From the NCBI RefSeq assembly GCF_018614055.1, contig NZ_JAGGPB010000034.1, forward strand, positions 186,001 to 250,000: 64,000 nt of DNA. Reading direction: 5' to 3'. The translations under genes were made by a program, and so were the position numbers. Source of the stretch: Streptomyces sp. ISL-98 (GTDB lineage Bacteria; Actinomycetota; Actinomycetes; Streptomycetales; Streptomycetaceae). How positions within the stretch are numbered: position 1 is the first letter of the stretch; each line of letters opens with the position of its first letter. This document shows positions 1 through 8,221 of this stretch, in pieces. The notes under the pieces are model-generated. The model had not been told where the DNA came from. It did no database searches and worked only from the letters and a program-made list of their open reading frames with translations.

Positions 1-1431
1 ACACATTCACCCCACGTCGTCGTCATCGGTGGCGGCATCTCCGGCCTCGCCGCCGCGCACCGGCTGGTCGGAGCCGGTGCGCGCGTGACCGTGCTCGAAG
101 CCACGGACCGGCTCGGCGGCAAGCTCCTGGCGGGCGAGATCGCGGGCGTGCCCGTCGATCTGGGTGCCGAGTCGATGCTCGCCAGGCGCCCCGAGGCGGT
201 CGACCTGGCGCGCGCGGTGGGCATCGGCGACCGGCTCCAGCCGCCCGCCACCGCCACCGCGTCGCTCTGGAACCGGGGCACTCTCACCCCGATGCCCAAG
301 GGGCACGTGATGGGCGTACCGAGCGACCCGGCCGTCCTCGGCGGCGTCCTGTCCAAGGACGCCCTCGCGCGCATGGAGCAGGACCACGAGCTGGCGCGCA
401 CCGAGGTCGGCGACGACATCGCTCTCGGCGAGTACGTCGCCGCCCGCCTCGGCCGCGAGGTCGTCGACCGGCTGGTGGAACCCCTGCTCGGCGGCGTGTA
501 CGCCGGTGACGTGTACCGGACGTCGATGCGGGCCGCCGTACCGCAGCTCTTCGAGGCGGCCAGGACGCACGACTCGCTCCTCGACGGCGTACGGGAGATT
601 CAGCGGCGGGCGGAAGACAAGCAGCAGACCGGGCCCGCCCCCGCCAATTCAAGCTTCATGGGGATCGAGGGCGGCGTGGGCACCCTGCCCGGTGCCGTCG
701 CCGATGCCGTGCGCGCCGGGGGCGGCGAGATCCTCCTCGACACGCCGGTGCTCGGCCTGACCCGCGGCGCCGGCGGCTGGGAAGTGCGTACCGACCAGCG
801 GGTGATCGCGGCCGACTCCGTAGTCCTCGCGTCCCCGGCCTGGTCCGCGTCCGCGCTGCTCGCCGCCGAGTCACCGGCCGCGGCCGCCGAACTGTCCGCC
901 GTCGAGTACGCGTCGATGACACTGGTCACCATGGCCTTCCGGCGCCGGGACGTGGAAGGGATGCCGGAGGGGTCCGGTTTCCTGGTGCCGCCCGTGGACG
1001 GGCACACCATCAAGGCGTCGACCTTCTCGACCCGCAAGTGGGCCTGGGTGGACGCCGCCGCGCCCGACCTCTTCGTACTGCGTACCTCCATCGGGCGATA
1101 CGGCGAGGAGGAGCACCTGCACCGCGAGGACGACGAGCTGGTTGATGTGTCCCTGCGGGATCTCGGCGCGGCGACCGGCTTCGACGCCCGGCCCGTGGCC
1201 ACCGAGGTCACCCGCTGGATCGGCGGCCTTCCCCAGTACCCCGTAGGCCACCCGGAGCGTGTCGCGCGGGTGCGGGCCGAGGTCGCGAAGCTGCCCGGAC
1301 TGCGGGTCTGCGGCGCGGCGTACGACGGTGTCGGCATCCCGGCGTGCATCGCGAGCGGGCAGCGTGCCGCCGACGAGATCATGGTCACCCCGGCCCCGGC
1401 GCGGGGCACGGATCCGGGCGCGGGAGAATAG
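1..1431 (+). CDS. hemY: Coproporphyrinogen III / protoporphyrinogen oxidase (HemY/CgoX type), 5' end missing
   Basis: The frame is open from the first base and the true start lies before the window. The visible N-terminus holds the FAD-binding dinucleotide motif GGGISGLAAAH followed by an acidic strand end (VLEATDRLGGK), as in the protoporphyrinogen oxidase branch of flavin amine oxidases. The C-terminus carries the usual family ending (VCGAAYDGVGIPACIASGQ), which closes the FAD site. It should oxidise coproporphyrinogen III to coproporphyrin III in the coproporphyrin-dependent haem pathway of Gram-positive bacteria. The next gene, hemQ, performs the last step of that same pathway, which supports the coproporphyrinogen role over the classical protoporphyrinogen one. 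It stops 4 bp before the hemQ start, so the two are probably one operon. Confidence 0.93.
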   Translation, partial: THSPHVVVIGGGISGLAAAHRLVGAGARVTVLEATDRLGGKLLAGEIAGVPVDLGAESMLARRPEAVDLARAVGIGDRLQPPATATASLWNRGTLTPMPKGHVMGVPSDPAVLGGVLSKDALARMEQDHELARTEVGDDIALGEYVAARLGREVVDRLVEPLLGGVYAGDVYRTSMRAAVPQLFEAARTHDSLLDGVREIQRRAEDKQQTGPAPANSSFMGIEGGVGTLPGAVADAVRAGGGEILLDTPVLGLTRGAGGWEVRTDQRVIAADSVVLASPAWSASALLAAESPAAAAELSAVEYASMTLVTMAFRRRDVEGMPEGSGFLVPPVDGHTIKASTFSTRKWAWVDAAAPDLFVLRTSIGRYGEEEHLHREDDELVDVSLRDLGAATGFDARPVATEVTRWIGGLPQYPVGHPERVARVRAEVAKLPGLRVCGAAYDGVGIPACIASGQRAADEIMVTPAPARGTDPGAGE

Positions 1432-1435
1432 GGAC

Positions 1436-2173
1436 ATGACTGATGCTCCGGAGACTGTGACATCCCCCCGAGGCCCCAACGCCGGCAAGAAGGCCAAGGA
1501 CCTCAACGACGTCATCCGTTACACCCTGTGGTCCGTCTTCAAGCTTCGGGATGTGCTACCGGATGACACCGCGCGCGCCGGGTACGCGGACGAGGTGCAG
1601 GAGCTGTTCGACCAGCTCGCCGCGAAGGACGTCACCGTGCGCGGTACGTACGACGTGTCCGGGCTGCGCGCCGACGCCGACGTCATGATCTGGTGGCACG
1701 CGGAGACCGCTGACCAGCTCCAGGAGGCGTACAACCTCTTCCGCCGCACCAAGCTGGGCCGCGCGCTGGAACCGGTCTGGTCGAACATGGCGCTGCACCG
1801 CCCCGCCGAGTTCAACAAGTCGCACATCCCGGCCTTCCTGGCCGACGAGACGCCGCGCAACTACGTCAGCGTCTACCCCTTCGTGCGCTCGTACGACTGG
1901 TACCTGCTGCCCGACGAGGACCGTCGCCGCATGCTCGCCGACCACGGCAAGATGGCGCGCGGCTACCCGGACGTGCGGGCCAACACGGTCGCGTCGTTCT
2001 CGCTCGGCGACTACGAGTGGCTGCTGGCCTTCGAGGCCGACGAGCTCTACCGCATCGTCGACCTGATGCGGCACCTGCGCGCGTCCGAGGCACGGATGCA
2101 CGTGCGCGAGGAGGTGCCGTTCTACACCGGCCGGCGCAAGGACATCGCAGACCTGGTGGCGGGCCTCGCCTGA
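1436..2173 (+). CDS. hemQ: Coproheme decarboxylase HemQ (ChdC), chlorite dismutase-like
   Basis: This 245-residue protein belongs to the HemQ/chlorite-dismutase-like family. It decarboxylates two propionates of iron-coproporphyrin III, using peroxide, to give haem b. Visible family features are the opening DVIRYTLWSVFKL, the central segment YVSVYPFVRSYDWYLL containing the tyrosine expected to carry the radical, the ADHGKMAR segment with the proximal histidine, and SFSLGDYEWLLAFE near the C-terminus. The first 25 residues are a polar, disordered-looking extension common in actinobacterial forms. The ATG at 1436 follows the upstream stop by 4 bp, so translation is probably coupled to the oxidase gene. 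Ferrochelatase is not in the window. Confidence 0.95.
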   Translation: MTDAPETVTSPRGPNAGKKAKDLNDVIRYTLWSVFKLRDVLPDDTARAGYADEVQELFDQLAAKDVTVRGTYDVSGLRADADVMIWWHAETADQLQEAYNLFRRTKLGRALEPVWSNMALHRPAEFNKSHIPAFLADETPRNYVSVYPFVRSYDWYLLPDEDRRRMLADHGKMARGYPDVRANTVASFSLGDYEWLLAFEADELYRIVDLMRHLRASEARMHVREEVPFYTGRRKDIADLVAGLA

Positions 2174-2204
2174 GCGACGGCCCACCACCCCCTGACCCGG
2201 AAGA

Positions 2205-3911
2205 TCAGACAGCGGGCGCAGGCCTCCTGGCCACTGCCCGCTCGTCCAGCGACACCGGGTTCGGCTCCGGGTGCGGCGCGCATTGTGCGCGCCGCACCGG
2301 CGTCCGTCCGGTCAGGAGATACGTCTCCATGTAGCCGTTGACGCACTTGTTCTCGCCGCCGCCGATGCCGTGCGTACCGGCATTCCGCTCCGTGACCAGG
2401 ACTGAACCCTCCAGCCGCCGCTGAAGCTCCAGCGCGCCCTTGTACGGCGTGGCCGCGTCCCGCTCGGCGGCCAGGATCAGCGTCGGAGGCAGCGCACCGG
2501 GCTCCGTACGGACGTCCAGAGGCACCTGCCGGGGGGCGCTCCAGTACGCACACGGCAGGTTCATCCAGGCGTTGTCCCAGGTCTCGAACGGCGCGCGGCG
2601 TGCCAGCTCGGTGTTGTCGTGGTTCCACACCTGCCAGTCCGTCGGCCAGGGCGCGTCATTGCACTCGACGGCGGTGTACACGGCGTTGCTGTTCTCGTCG
2701 TCCCACGCGGACTCGGGCTTGGGCGCGGCCTGCTCGATCAGCGGCTTCGGGTTGCCCTTCAGATACTGGGTGAGCGCGGTGGCGCGCAGCGCCCAGTAGT
2801 CGTCGAAGTAACCGGCCCTCAGAAACGCCGTCTGGAGCTCGCCCGGCCCCACCTTGCCGCCGGCCGGCCGGTGGGCGAGCCTGGCCCGCACCTTCTCGTA
2901 ACTGGCCAGCACCGCGTCCGGCGTCTTGCCCAGGTGGTACCACTTGTCGTGCTTGGCGACCCAGGCCCGGAAATCGTGCCAGCGGGTTTCGAAGGCGAGC
3001 GACTGGTCGAGATTGCTGCGGTACCAGATCTGGTGGGGGTCGGGGTTGACCGCCGAATCGAAGACCATGCGGCGTACGTGGCCGGGGTAGAGCGTCGCGT
3101 ACAGGGCGCCCAGATACGTGCCGTACGACGCGCCCATGAAGGTCAGCTTCTTCTGGCCCAGCGCTGCCCGCAGAACCTCCAGGTCGCGGGCGTTGTTGAG
3201 GGACGTGTAGTGGCGCAGCGCGTCGCCCGCGTTGCGCGCACAGCCGCTCGCGTACGCCTTGGCCTGGGCGACCCGCTCCCGCTTGTACGCGACGGAGGGG
3301 TCGGACGGGGACTGGGTGGGGGCCTTGGCGAAGTCCTTCGGCGCCTGGCAGGACAGCGGGGCCGAGCGGCCGACGCCGCGCGGGGCGTAGCCGACCAGGT
3401 CGTACGCCGCGCTGATCCGCTTCCACTCGGGCATCGACGCGACCATCGGGAAGTACATGCCGGAGGCGCCGGGCCCGCCGGGGTTGAAGACGAGCGCGCC
3501 CTGGCGTGCGACGGCTTTGCCCTTGGCCCCTTTGCCGCCCGCCCCCTTGCCACCTGCCCCTTTGCCGCCCGCCCCCTTGCCACCTGCCCCTTTGCCGTCG
3601 GCCTTCCCGCGGCTGACGGTCAGTGAGATCTGGCGTCCGTCGGGGGCGGCGTAGTCGAGGGGGACCTTGACCTTGCCGCACTGCGCCGGGGAAGACAGGC
3701 CCTCGGCCGCGGGGCACTTGCCGAAGGCGATGCCGGCGGCGGCCGCGCGCTTGGCGGCGAGGGCGGTGCCGCGGGCCTCGGCGGATGCGGGGGGTGTGAG
3801 CAGTGCGGGAAGTGCGGGGGATTCGGCGCTGCCGGCGGGGGCGGCGACGAGGGCGGTCAGGACCAGGGAGCCGAGGGATGCCAGGGTCCCGTACATCGCT
3901 ACTGCTCTCAT
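2205..3911 (-). CDS. Secreted tripeptidyl-aminopeptidase-like alpha/beta hydrolase
   Basis: A 568-residue exported serine hydrolase of the TAP/SlpD family, which removes tripeptides from the N-termini of secreted proteins. The ATG at 3911 is preceded by GAAGGGA and begins a signal peptide (MRAVAMYGTLASLG then a hydrophobic run to AGSAES). The alpha/beta-hydrolase core shows the nucleophile elbow GASYGTYLG, a charge-relay aspartate in LILAAERDAATPYK and a histidine in NAGTHGIGG. Family cysteine positions are kept (SPAQCGKV, LSCQAP, CNDAPWP, NLPCAYW). Oddly, a run of five GGKGA units (about residues 105-130) is inserted between the N-terminal beta-strand (QISLTVSR) and the oxyanion segment (LVFNPGGPG). 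It is a lysine/glycine low-complexity expansion encoded by a 15-bp tandem repeat. Confidence 0.88.
   Translation of the reverse strand: MRAVAMYGTLASLGSLVLTALVAAPAGSAESPALPALLTPPASAEARGTALAAKRAAAAGIAFGKCPAAEGLSSPAQCGKVKVPLDYAAPDGRQISLTVSRGKADGKGAGGKGAGGKGAGGKGAGGKGAKGKAVARQGALVFNPGGPGASGMYFPMVASMPEWKRISAAYDLVGYAPRGVGRSAPLSCQAPKDFAKAPTQSPSDPSVAYKRERVAQAKAYASGCARNAGDALRHYTSLNNARDLEVLRAALGQKKLTFMGASYGTYLGALYATLYPGHVRRMVFDSAVNPDPHQIWYRSNLDQSLAFETRWHDFRAWVAKHDKWYHLGKTPDAVLASYEKVRARLAHRPAGGKVGPGELQTAFLRAGYFDDYWALRATALTQYLKGNPKPLIEQAAPKPESAWDDENSNAVYTAVECNDAPWPTDWQVWNHDNTELARRAPFETWDNAWMNLPCAYWSAPRQVPLDVRTEPGALPPTLILAAERDAATPYKGALELQRRLEGSVLVTERNAGTHGIGGGENKCVNGYMETYLLTGRTPVRRAQCAPHPEPNPVSLDERAVARRPAPAV
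3523..3600. repeat. 15-bp tandem repeat inside the aminopeptidase gene
   Basis: About five copies of a 15-bp unit alternate between two nearly identical forms (GCCCCTTTGCCGCCC and GCCCCCTTGCCACCT on the + strand). They encode GGKGA repeats in the hydrolase. The tract is in frame and a multiple of three, so copy-number change would keep the gene open. Confidence 0.85.
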
Positions 3912-4016
3912 CGCGTTCCCTTCGTACAGATACAGGACAAAGGGGGATCCTTGACGCGGCAGTTGGCGAAGTAAAGCACCGGTGTTCGGTGTCGGGGTCA
4001 ATGACCCCGATGCGCG

Positions 4017-4760
4017 TCACGGCTTGGGGCGGCTCGCCGGAGGCGGCAGCGGGAAGCTGGTGGACGGGGTGACCGGGACGGCCGGTGGCGGGGTGGTGCG
4101 GGACGGCGGGGCGGGCGGCGGCGGGCCTGTGGGGCTCGCGGTGGCGGTCCCGGCGGCCTCGTTCGCCAGGGCGTCGAAGTCGACACGGCCGGTGGCCTCC
4201 AGCATCCGGATGTGGTCCAGGACGGTCGTATTGGCGTCGTCGGCGAGGCCCCGGACGAGGGTGTTGCGGGTGGTGTGGCGCACCTGGGCGATGACCGCGA
4301 AGACCTTGCCATGGGCGGCGCGGAGGATGTTGGCGAATCTGCTCTCGTACGCCGGGCCGCTCGCCTCCGTGAACTCTCTGAGCCAGCCGCGCTGCTCGGC
4401 GGTGGGCTGGTTGGGCAGCTCCATGTTCAGCTGCGCCGCGACCTCTCGTACGCGTGCGTCGAGGAAGGTGTGGCCCTCGACGAGGTGTGCGCCGGCCTCC
4501 TCGACGGCACGGGTCGGGGCCCGCTCCAGTGCCTGCTGGCCGGCCGGGAGTTCCCACAGGCCGGCGAGTCTGATGCGTACGACGAGGTCGCGGTCGGCGG
4601 CCGAGAGCGGTCCCCACCGGGTGGGGACCGTTCCGGCGTCGAGCTGGGCAAGCCCGGTGCCCGAGCGGTCGGCGTACGACCAGATCGGGAAGATCAGCGC
4701 GGCGAGGGTCGCCGTCAGGGCGACGACGACCAGGCCGGTGCCGGCGGTGACGGAACGCAT
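4017..4760 (-). CDS. DUF4142 exported/anchored protein (paralogue 1)
   Basis: A 247-residue protein beginning with a membrane anchor or signal (GLVVVALTATLAALIFPIWS). A mostly helical DUF4142 region follows, about residues 45-190: LVVRIRLAGLWELPAGQQA, then EGHTFLDARV, then AHGKVFAVIAQVRHTTRN. The C-terminus is proline/threonine-rich. DUF4142 domains are ferritin-like helical bundles of unknown function. The start is clear: AGGAGG lies 4 nt upstream of the ATG. A close paralogue, similar in DNA as well as protein, lies at 7433-8221. The two copies bracket the TIGR04222/DUF692 pair, so all four genes run in one direction and may work at the same envelope site. No function is known. Confidence 0.85.
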   Translation of the reverse strand: MRSVTAGTGLVVVALTATLAALIFPIWSYADRSGTGLAQLDAGTVPTRWGPLSAADRDLVVRIRLAGLWELPAGQQALERAPTRAVEEAGAHLVEGHTFLDARVREVAAQLNMELPNQPTAEQRGWLREFTEASGPAYESRFANILRAAHGKVFAVIAQVRHTTRNTLVRGLADDANTTVLDHIRMLEATGRVDFDALANEAAGTATASPTGPPPPAPPSRTTPPPAVPVTPSTSFPLPPPASRPKP

Positions 4761-4876
4761 GGTGCCTCCTGGTGCGGCACCGCACGTTAGTGCGCGTCTC
4801 GGTGATCCCGTGGGGCGTTGTGAGAAATGGGTGGTGGAGCGGCCAACTCGGCTGCGTGGTAGGTATGTTGGCGGGT

Positions 4877-5881
4877 TCAGGAGGAGGAAGAGCAGCTGCT
4901 TCCGCCGCCGCAGCTGGAGCCGGAGCTCGAACTGCAGCTGGAGCCGGAGCTGCTGGAGCAGCTTGATCCGCCGGAGCCCGAGCCGGAGTCGTATCCCGAC
5001 CCTGATCCCGATCCGGAGTCGCCCGAGCTTCCGCAGCTCGAACCGCCGGGGCCGGAAGAGGCGCACCACACGACGACTCCGGCTGCGGCGTACATGCTGC
5101 TGTCACTGGTGCTGCTGGTCGTGCCGGCCCTCGTGGTCCTGCTCGTCGGCGTCTGGCGCGCTGCCGCCTGCAGCTGGGCCTGCAGTTCGGGGTCGGGCAG
5201 CGCCCGCAGGCCGCCGAGCGCGACCAGGTGGCCCGCATCGGTCCGGTACGCGTGCGCGATGCGGTATGCCGCTGCGGCCGCCCGGCCGGCGGGGGTGACG
5301 CGGGCGGCGGCCCTGGACGCGTTGCCCGCGCCGCTCGCGATGCCGACGATCAGCGCGGGCAGAATCTTGACGACGAAGGGGATGCTGGAGTCCTCCACGA
5401 ACGAGACGACGACGGCCGCCGGGAAGCCCAGGACGCAGGCCAGCGTCAGGATGTGGCTGCGGGTGCGCCAGTTGTGGCCGGCGTGCGGGGGCACCATCAG
5501 GCCGCGGAACGCGAGGCTGTCGCCGACCTCCTGCACGGCTGAGCTGCGCATCACCGCGTGGCGGAGGGTGTGCAGCGCGCCGTTGGGCGCGGCGCCGAGC
5601 TCCTGGAGCACGGCCCGTTCCACCGGGTCGCGGGTGACGGTGCTCCGGGCGGAGACGATGCCGGGGCCGCCGATCGCCAGGCGGCCGTCCTGGCGCATGG
5701 CGGCGAGGGCGGTGTCCACGGTGCGGGAAGGGCCGCCGTTGAGGAAGGCCGCCTCCATGACGTCGTGGACGGAGCCGCCGCCGGAGCCGTTGGCGCTGCG
5801 GCGGACGGCGGTAACGCCTCTGGTCAGGACCACGGAGGCGACGACCACGGCGAGCGTGATCAGCAGGGCGAGGACGGTCAT
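4877..5881 (-). CDS. TIGR04222-type membrane protein with Ser/Gly/Cys-repeat tail
   Basis: A 334-residue protein. An N-terminal membrane segment (VLALLITLAVVVASVVL) leads into a cytoplasmic TIGR04222-type region (HDVMEAAFLNGGPSRTVDTA and following). Two hydrophobic segments follow around residues 145-190 (ILTLACVLGFPAAVVVSFVE; FVVKILPALIVGIASGAG). From about residue 275 the sequence becomes a low-complexity tail of Ser and Gly with six cysteines, four of them in repeated GSSC or GSSCSSSS units that end the protein. It starts 7 bp after the DUF692 stop, so the two are very probably co-translated. DUF692-type iron enzymes are known to modify cysteines of ribosomal peptides. I infer that the tail could be the substrate of the neighbour or could bind metal. 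The start could also lie at an upstream in-frame ATG (5920) overlapping the DUF692 end. Confidence 0.85.
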   Translation of the reverse strand: MTVLALLITLAVVVASVVLTRGVTAVRRSANGSGGGSVHDVMEAAFLNGGPSRTVDTALAAMRQDGRLAIGGPGIVSARSTVTRDPVERAVLQELGAAPNGALHTLRHAVMRSSAVQEVGDSLAFRGLMVPPHAGHNWRTRSHILTLACVLGFPAAVVVSFVEDSSIPFVVKILPALIVGIASGAGNASRAAARVTPAGRAAAAAYRIAHAYRTDAGHLVALGGLRALPDPELQAQLQAAARQTPTSRTTRAGTTSSTSDSSMYAAAGVVVWCASSGPGGSSCGSSGDSGSGSGSGYDSGSGSGGSSCSSSSGSSCSSSSGSSCGGGSSCSSSS

Positions 5882-5888
5882 CGGCGTG

Positions 5889-7331
5889 TCACTTCCGGAC
5901 GAGTGCGGCACGTGCCGCACGGACGAGGCGGGTCGTACGGCGCGGAGGGCGCGGGGCGGCGCGGTCCTGCCACCAGTGGGTCAGCCGACGGCGCGCGGAG
6001 GCGTCCTCGGGGAGGCCGGCGGCGAGCAGATGCTCGGCGAAGTTCAGCGCGTCGCGGCGGTAACCGGCCGACATGGGACGGGACTTGGCGTACGCGAGGA
6101 AGGCGGTCCGGTAGGCGGCCCCGAGGATCTCCGGGAGCTCCGGGGCGAGCTTGGCGACGACGTCGGCGCGCTTGGCGGCGAGGGCACGACTCTGCACGCG
6201 CAGGCGGGCGGAGTCGAAGCCGGTGGGGGTCGGGGTGCCGGCGACGAGGGCGGAGAGCAGGGCGGCCTGAGCGAGGGCGACGCGGGTGCGGATGGCGGTG
6301 GCGGCCTCTGCGGGGCGAAGGGGTGCGGCCTCGACGGTGGCGGCGGGGTGCGCGGGAGCTGCGGCAGTGGCGTTGTTCCCCCTACCCCCGCGAGCTTCGC
6401 CGCGTGGGGGAGTGGTGGCTCCCTGCGCGGTGGTGGCGCGGGGGGTGGCGGCAGTTCCCGGTGTCGTGGTGATGGCGGCTTGGTCGCGCGGCGGGGTCGG
6501 GGTTGCGGTCGTGGTGGTCAGGGTGTTGCGGATTGTTGTCAGTTCCCTGGCCAGCTCCTCCGCCGGCGGGAAGTTGTCGTCCCGTTCCAGCAGGACACCC
6601 GGGGGGTTCGTGCGGGACCGGAGTTCGGAGAGGATGTTCAGGACCGGTTGCGTCACCGGGTGCGCGTGGGTGTCGTGCCAGACGCCGTCCTTCTCCACGC
6701 CGCCCGCCACGTGGACGTACGCGATCGACTCCACCGGGAGCTCGTCGAGCGCCGCCGCCGGGTTCTCACCGCGGTTGACGTGGTTCGTGTGGAGGTTCGC
6801 CACGTCGATCAGGAGGCGGACCCCCGTGCGCGCCACCAGCTCCGCCAGGAACTGGCCCTCGGTCATGTCCTCGTCGGGCCAGTTGATCAGCGCGGCGATG
6901 TTCTCCAGTGCGAGTGGAACAGGGAGCGAGTCCTGCGCGATACGGACGTTCTCGCACAGCACGTCGAGGGCGTCCCAGGTGCGGGGGACCGGGAGCAAGT
7001 GGCCCGCCTCCAGGCGCGGGCTCGCCGTGAGCGGGCCGCCCGCCCGTACGAACGCTATGTGCTCGGTGACCAGGGGGGAGCCGAGCGCCTCCGCCCTGGC
7101 CGCCAGGTCCGCCAGGCGGCCCGCGTCCGGGCGGTCCGCGCCGCCCAGACCCAGCGAGACGCCGTGCGGGACCACCGACACGCCACGCTCGCGCAGGCGG
7201 AGCAGGGAGTCGGGGATGTGGCCCGGGCAGATGTTCTCCGCGACCGCCTCGACCCAGTCGATCCCGGGCAGCCGCTCCACCGTGTCGGCGATCTCCGGCC
7301 GCCAGCCGATTCCGATTCCGAGACGCTCCAT
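5889..7331 (-). CDS. DUF692 multinuclear iron oxidase-like enzyme with C-terminal partner-like domain
   Basis: A 480-residue protein. Residues 1-270 are a DUF692 TIM barrel, the fold of MbnB and TglH, which oxidise cysteine residues of peptide substrates at a cluster of two or three irons. Likely metal ligands are all present: H56, E90-H91, E143, D176, N179, H181, H184, H207, D220, H222/H224 and E249. A Thr/Pro/Ala linker (about 272-335) leads to a helical C-terminal domain (340-460; YRTAFLAYAKSRPMSAGYRRDALNF split by helices) that resembles the DUF2063-type partner proteins usually encoded separately. The start is the ATG at 7331 with AGGAGGGGG just upstream. That ribosome site can pair with an upstream complementary arm (see the leader entry). 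The gene for the Cys-tailed membrane protein follows after 7 bp. Confidence 0.88.
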   Translation of the reverse strand: MERLGIGIGWRPEIADTVERLPGIDWVEAVAENICPGHIPDSLLRLRERGVSVVPHGVSLGLGGADRPDAGRLADLAARAEALGSPLVTEHIAFVRAGGPLTASPRLEAGHLLPVPRTWDALDVLCENVRIAQDSLPVPLALENIAALINWPDEDMTEGQFLAELVARTGVRLLIDVANLHTNHVNRGENPAAALDELPVESIAYVHVAGGVEKDGVWHDTHAHPVTQPVLNILSELRSRTNPPGVLLERDDNFPPAEELARELTTIRNTLTTTTATPTPPRDQAAITTTPGTAATPRATTAQGATTPPRGEARGGRGNNATAAAPAHPAATVEAAPLRPAEAATAIRTRVALAQAALLSALVAGTPTPTGFDSARLRVQSRALAAKRADVVAKLAPELPEILGAAYRTAFLAYAKSRPMSAGYRRDALNFAEHLLAAGLPEDASARRRLTHWWQDRAAPRPPRRTTRLVRAARAALVRK

Positions 7332-7336
7332 GATTC

Positions 7337-7399
7337 CCCCTCCTCTGCTTCGTGCAGGGGTAATGGCCCCGGTGCGCAGGGCCGAATCCAGAGGAGGGG
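7337..7399 (-). promoter_or_regulatory. Leader hairpin that can hide the DUF692 ribosome-binding site
   Basis: On the minus-strand transcript the arm CCCCTCCTCTG (7399-7389) is a perfect complement of CAGAGGAGGGG (7347-7337), which contains the Shine-Dalgarno sequence of the DUF692 gene. The 41-nt loop holds a smaller nested stem (GGCCC paired with GGGCC). This layout would block ribosome entry when folded. The pairing is seen directly. Regulation by metal, temperature or coupling to upstream translation is inference. Confidence 0.6.
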
Positions 7400-7432
7400 A
7401 CGTTCAGAGGTTGATTTGAGGTTCCGCGGGTC

Positions 7433-8221
7433 CTACGGCGAGGGTTCGGGGCGGTTCGTATTCACCGCCGGGCTGCCGATCTCGCCTTCCGGCTGCGCCG
7501 ACGGCCGTGACGTAAAGGTCTGGCCGCCGGTCGGTACCGCGGGCGGCGGCGACGGGACCGTGACCGAGCCGTCCGGCGGCGGCGGGCCCGTGGGGCTGGC
7601 GGTGGCGGCTCCGGCGGCCTCGTTCGCCAGGGCGTCGAAGTCGACGAGCCCGGTGGCCTCCAGCATCGTGATGTGGTCCAGGACGGTCTGGTTGGAGTCG
7701 CTCGCCAGCTGCCGGATCAGGGAGTTGCGGGTGGTGTGCCGGACCTGGGCCACGAGGGCGAAGACCTTGCCGTGCGCGTTGCGCAGCAGATTGGCGAACT
7801 TCCGCTCGTACTCCTTGCCGCTCGCCGCCGACAGCTCCCTGAGCCACCCCTGCTGCTGCTCGGTGGGCTGGTTGGGCAGCGGTACGCCGAGCTGTGCGGC
7901 CACCGTACGGGCCCGCTTGTCGAGGTCGGCGTGGCCGACGACGAGGTGGTCGCCCGCCTCCTTGATGGCCTCGCTGGGCGCGCGTTCGATCGCCTGCTGC
8001 CCTGCCGGCAGCTCCCACAGGCCCGCCAGCCGTACCTTCACCAGCAGGTCCCGGTCCGTGGCGGACAGCGGGCCCCACTGGGTGGCGACGGTCGAGGCGT
8101 TGAGATTGGCCTGGCCGGTCCCTGAGCGGTCCGCATAGGACCACACAGGGAAGGCGAGCGCCCCGAGGGTGGCGACAAGTGCCGCGATGATGAGGGCCGT
8201 TCCGTTGATGCGTCGCAACAA
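7433..8221 (-). CDS. DUF4142 exported/anchored protein (paralogue 2)
   Basis: A 262-residue paralogue of the protein at 4017-4760. It shares WSYADRSGTG, RLAGLWELPAGQQAIERAP, LPNQPTEQQ, HGKVFALVAQVRHTTRNSL and FDALANEAAG, and its Pro-rich tail is longer. The first 35 residues form a membrane anchor or signal. The start appears to be TTG at 8221 (or the next codon, also TTG), because GGGAGA lies 5 nt upstream and no ATG or GTG is suitably placed. Sequence identity is high even at the DNA level, which points to a fairly recent duplication within the locus. Function is unknown. A ferritin-like helical fold and an envelope location are the best guesses. Confidence 0.82.
   Translation of the reverse strand: MLRRINGTALIIAALVATLGALAFPVWSYADRSGTGQANLNASTVATQWGPLSATDRDLLVKVRLAGLWELPAGQQAIERAPSEAIKEAGDHLVVGHADLDKRARTVAAQLGVPLPNQPTEQQQGWLRELSAASGKEYERKFANLLRNAHGKVFALVAQVRHTTRNSLIRQLASDSNQTVLDHITMLEATGLVDFDALANEAAGAATASPTGPPPPDGSVTVPSPPPAVPTGGQTFTSRPSAQPEGEIGSPAVNTNRPEPSP

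Noticed and set aside
5094..8138. A 1014-codon open frame on the plus strand
   Set aside because: It is antisense to the TIGR04222, DUF692 and DUF4142 genes, which have family motifs and ribosome sites. Long antisense frames are usual in DNA of this GC content, and the product is Arg/Ser/Gly-rich without domains.
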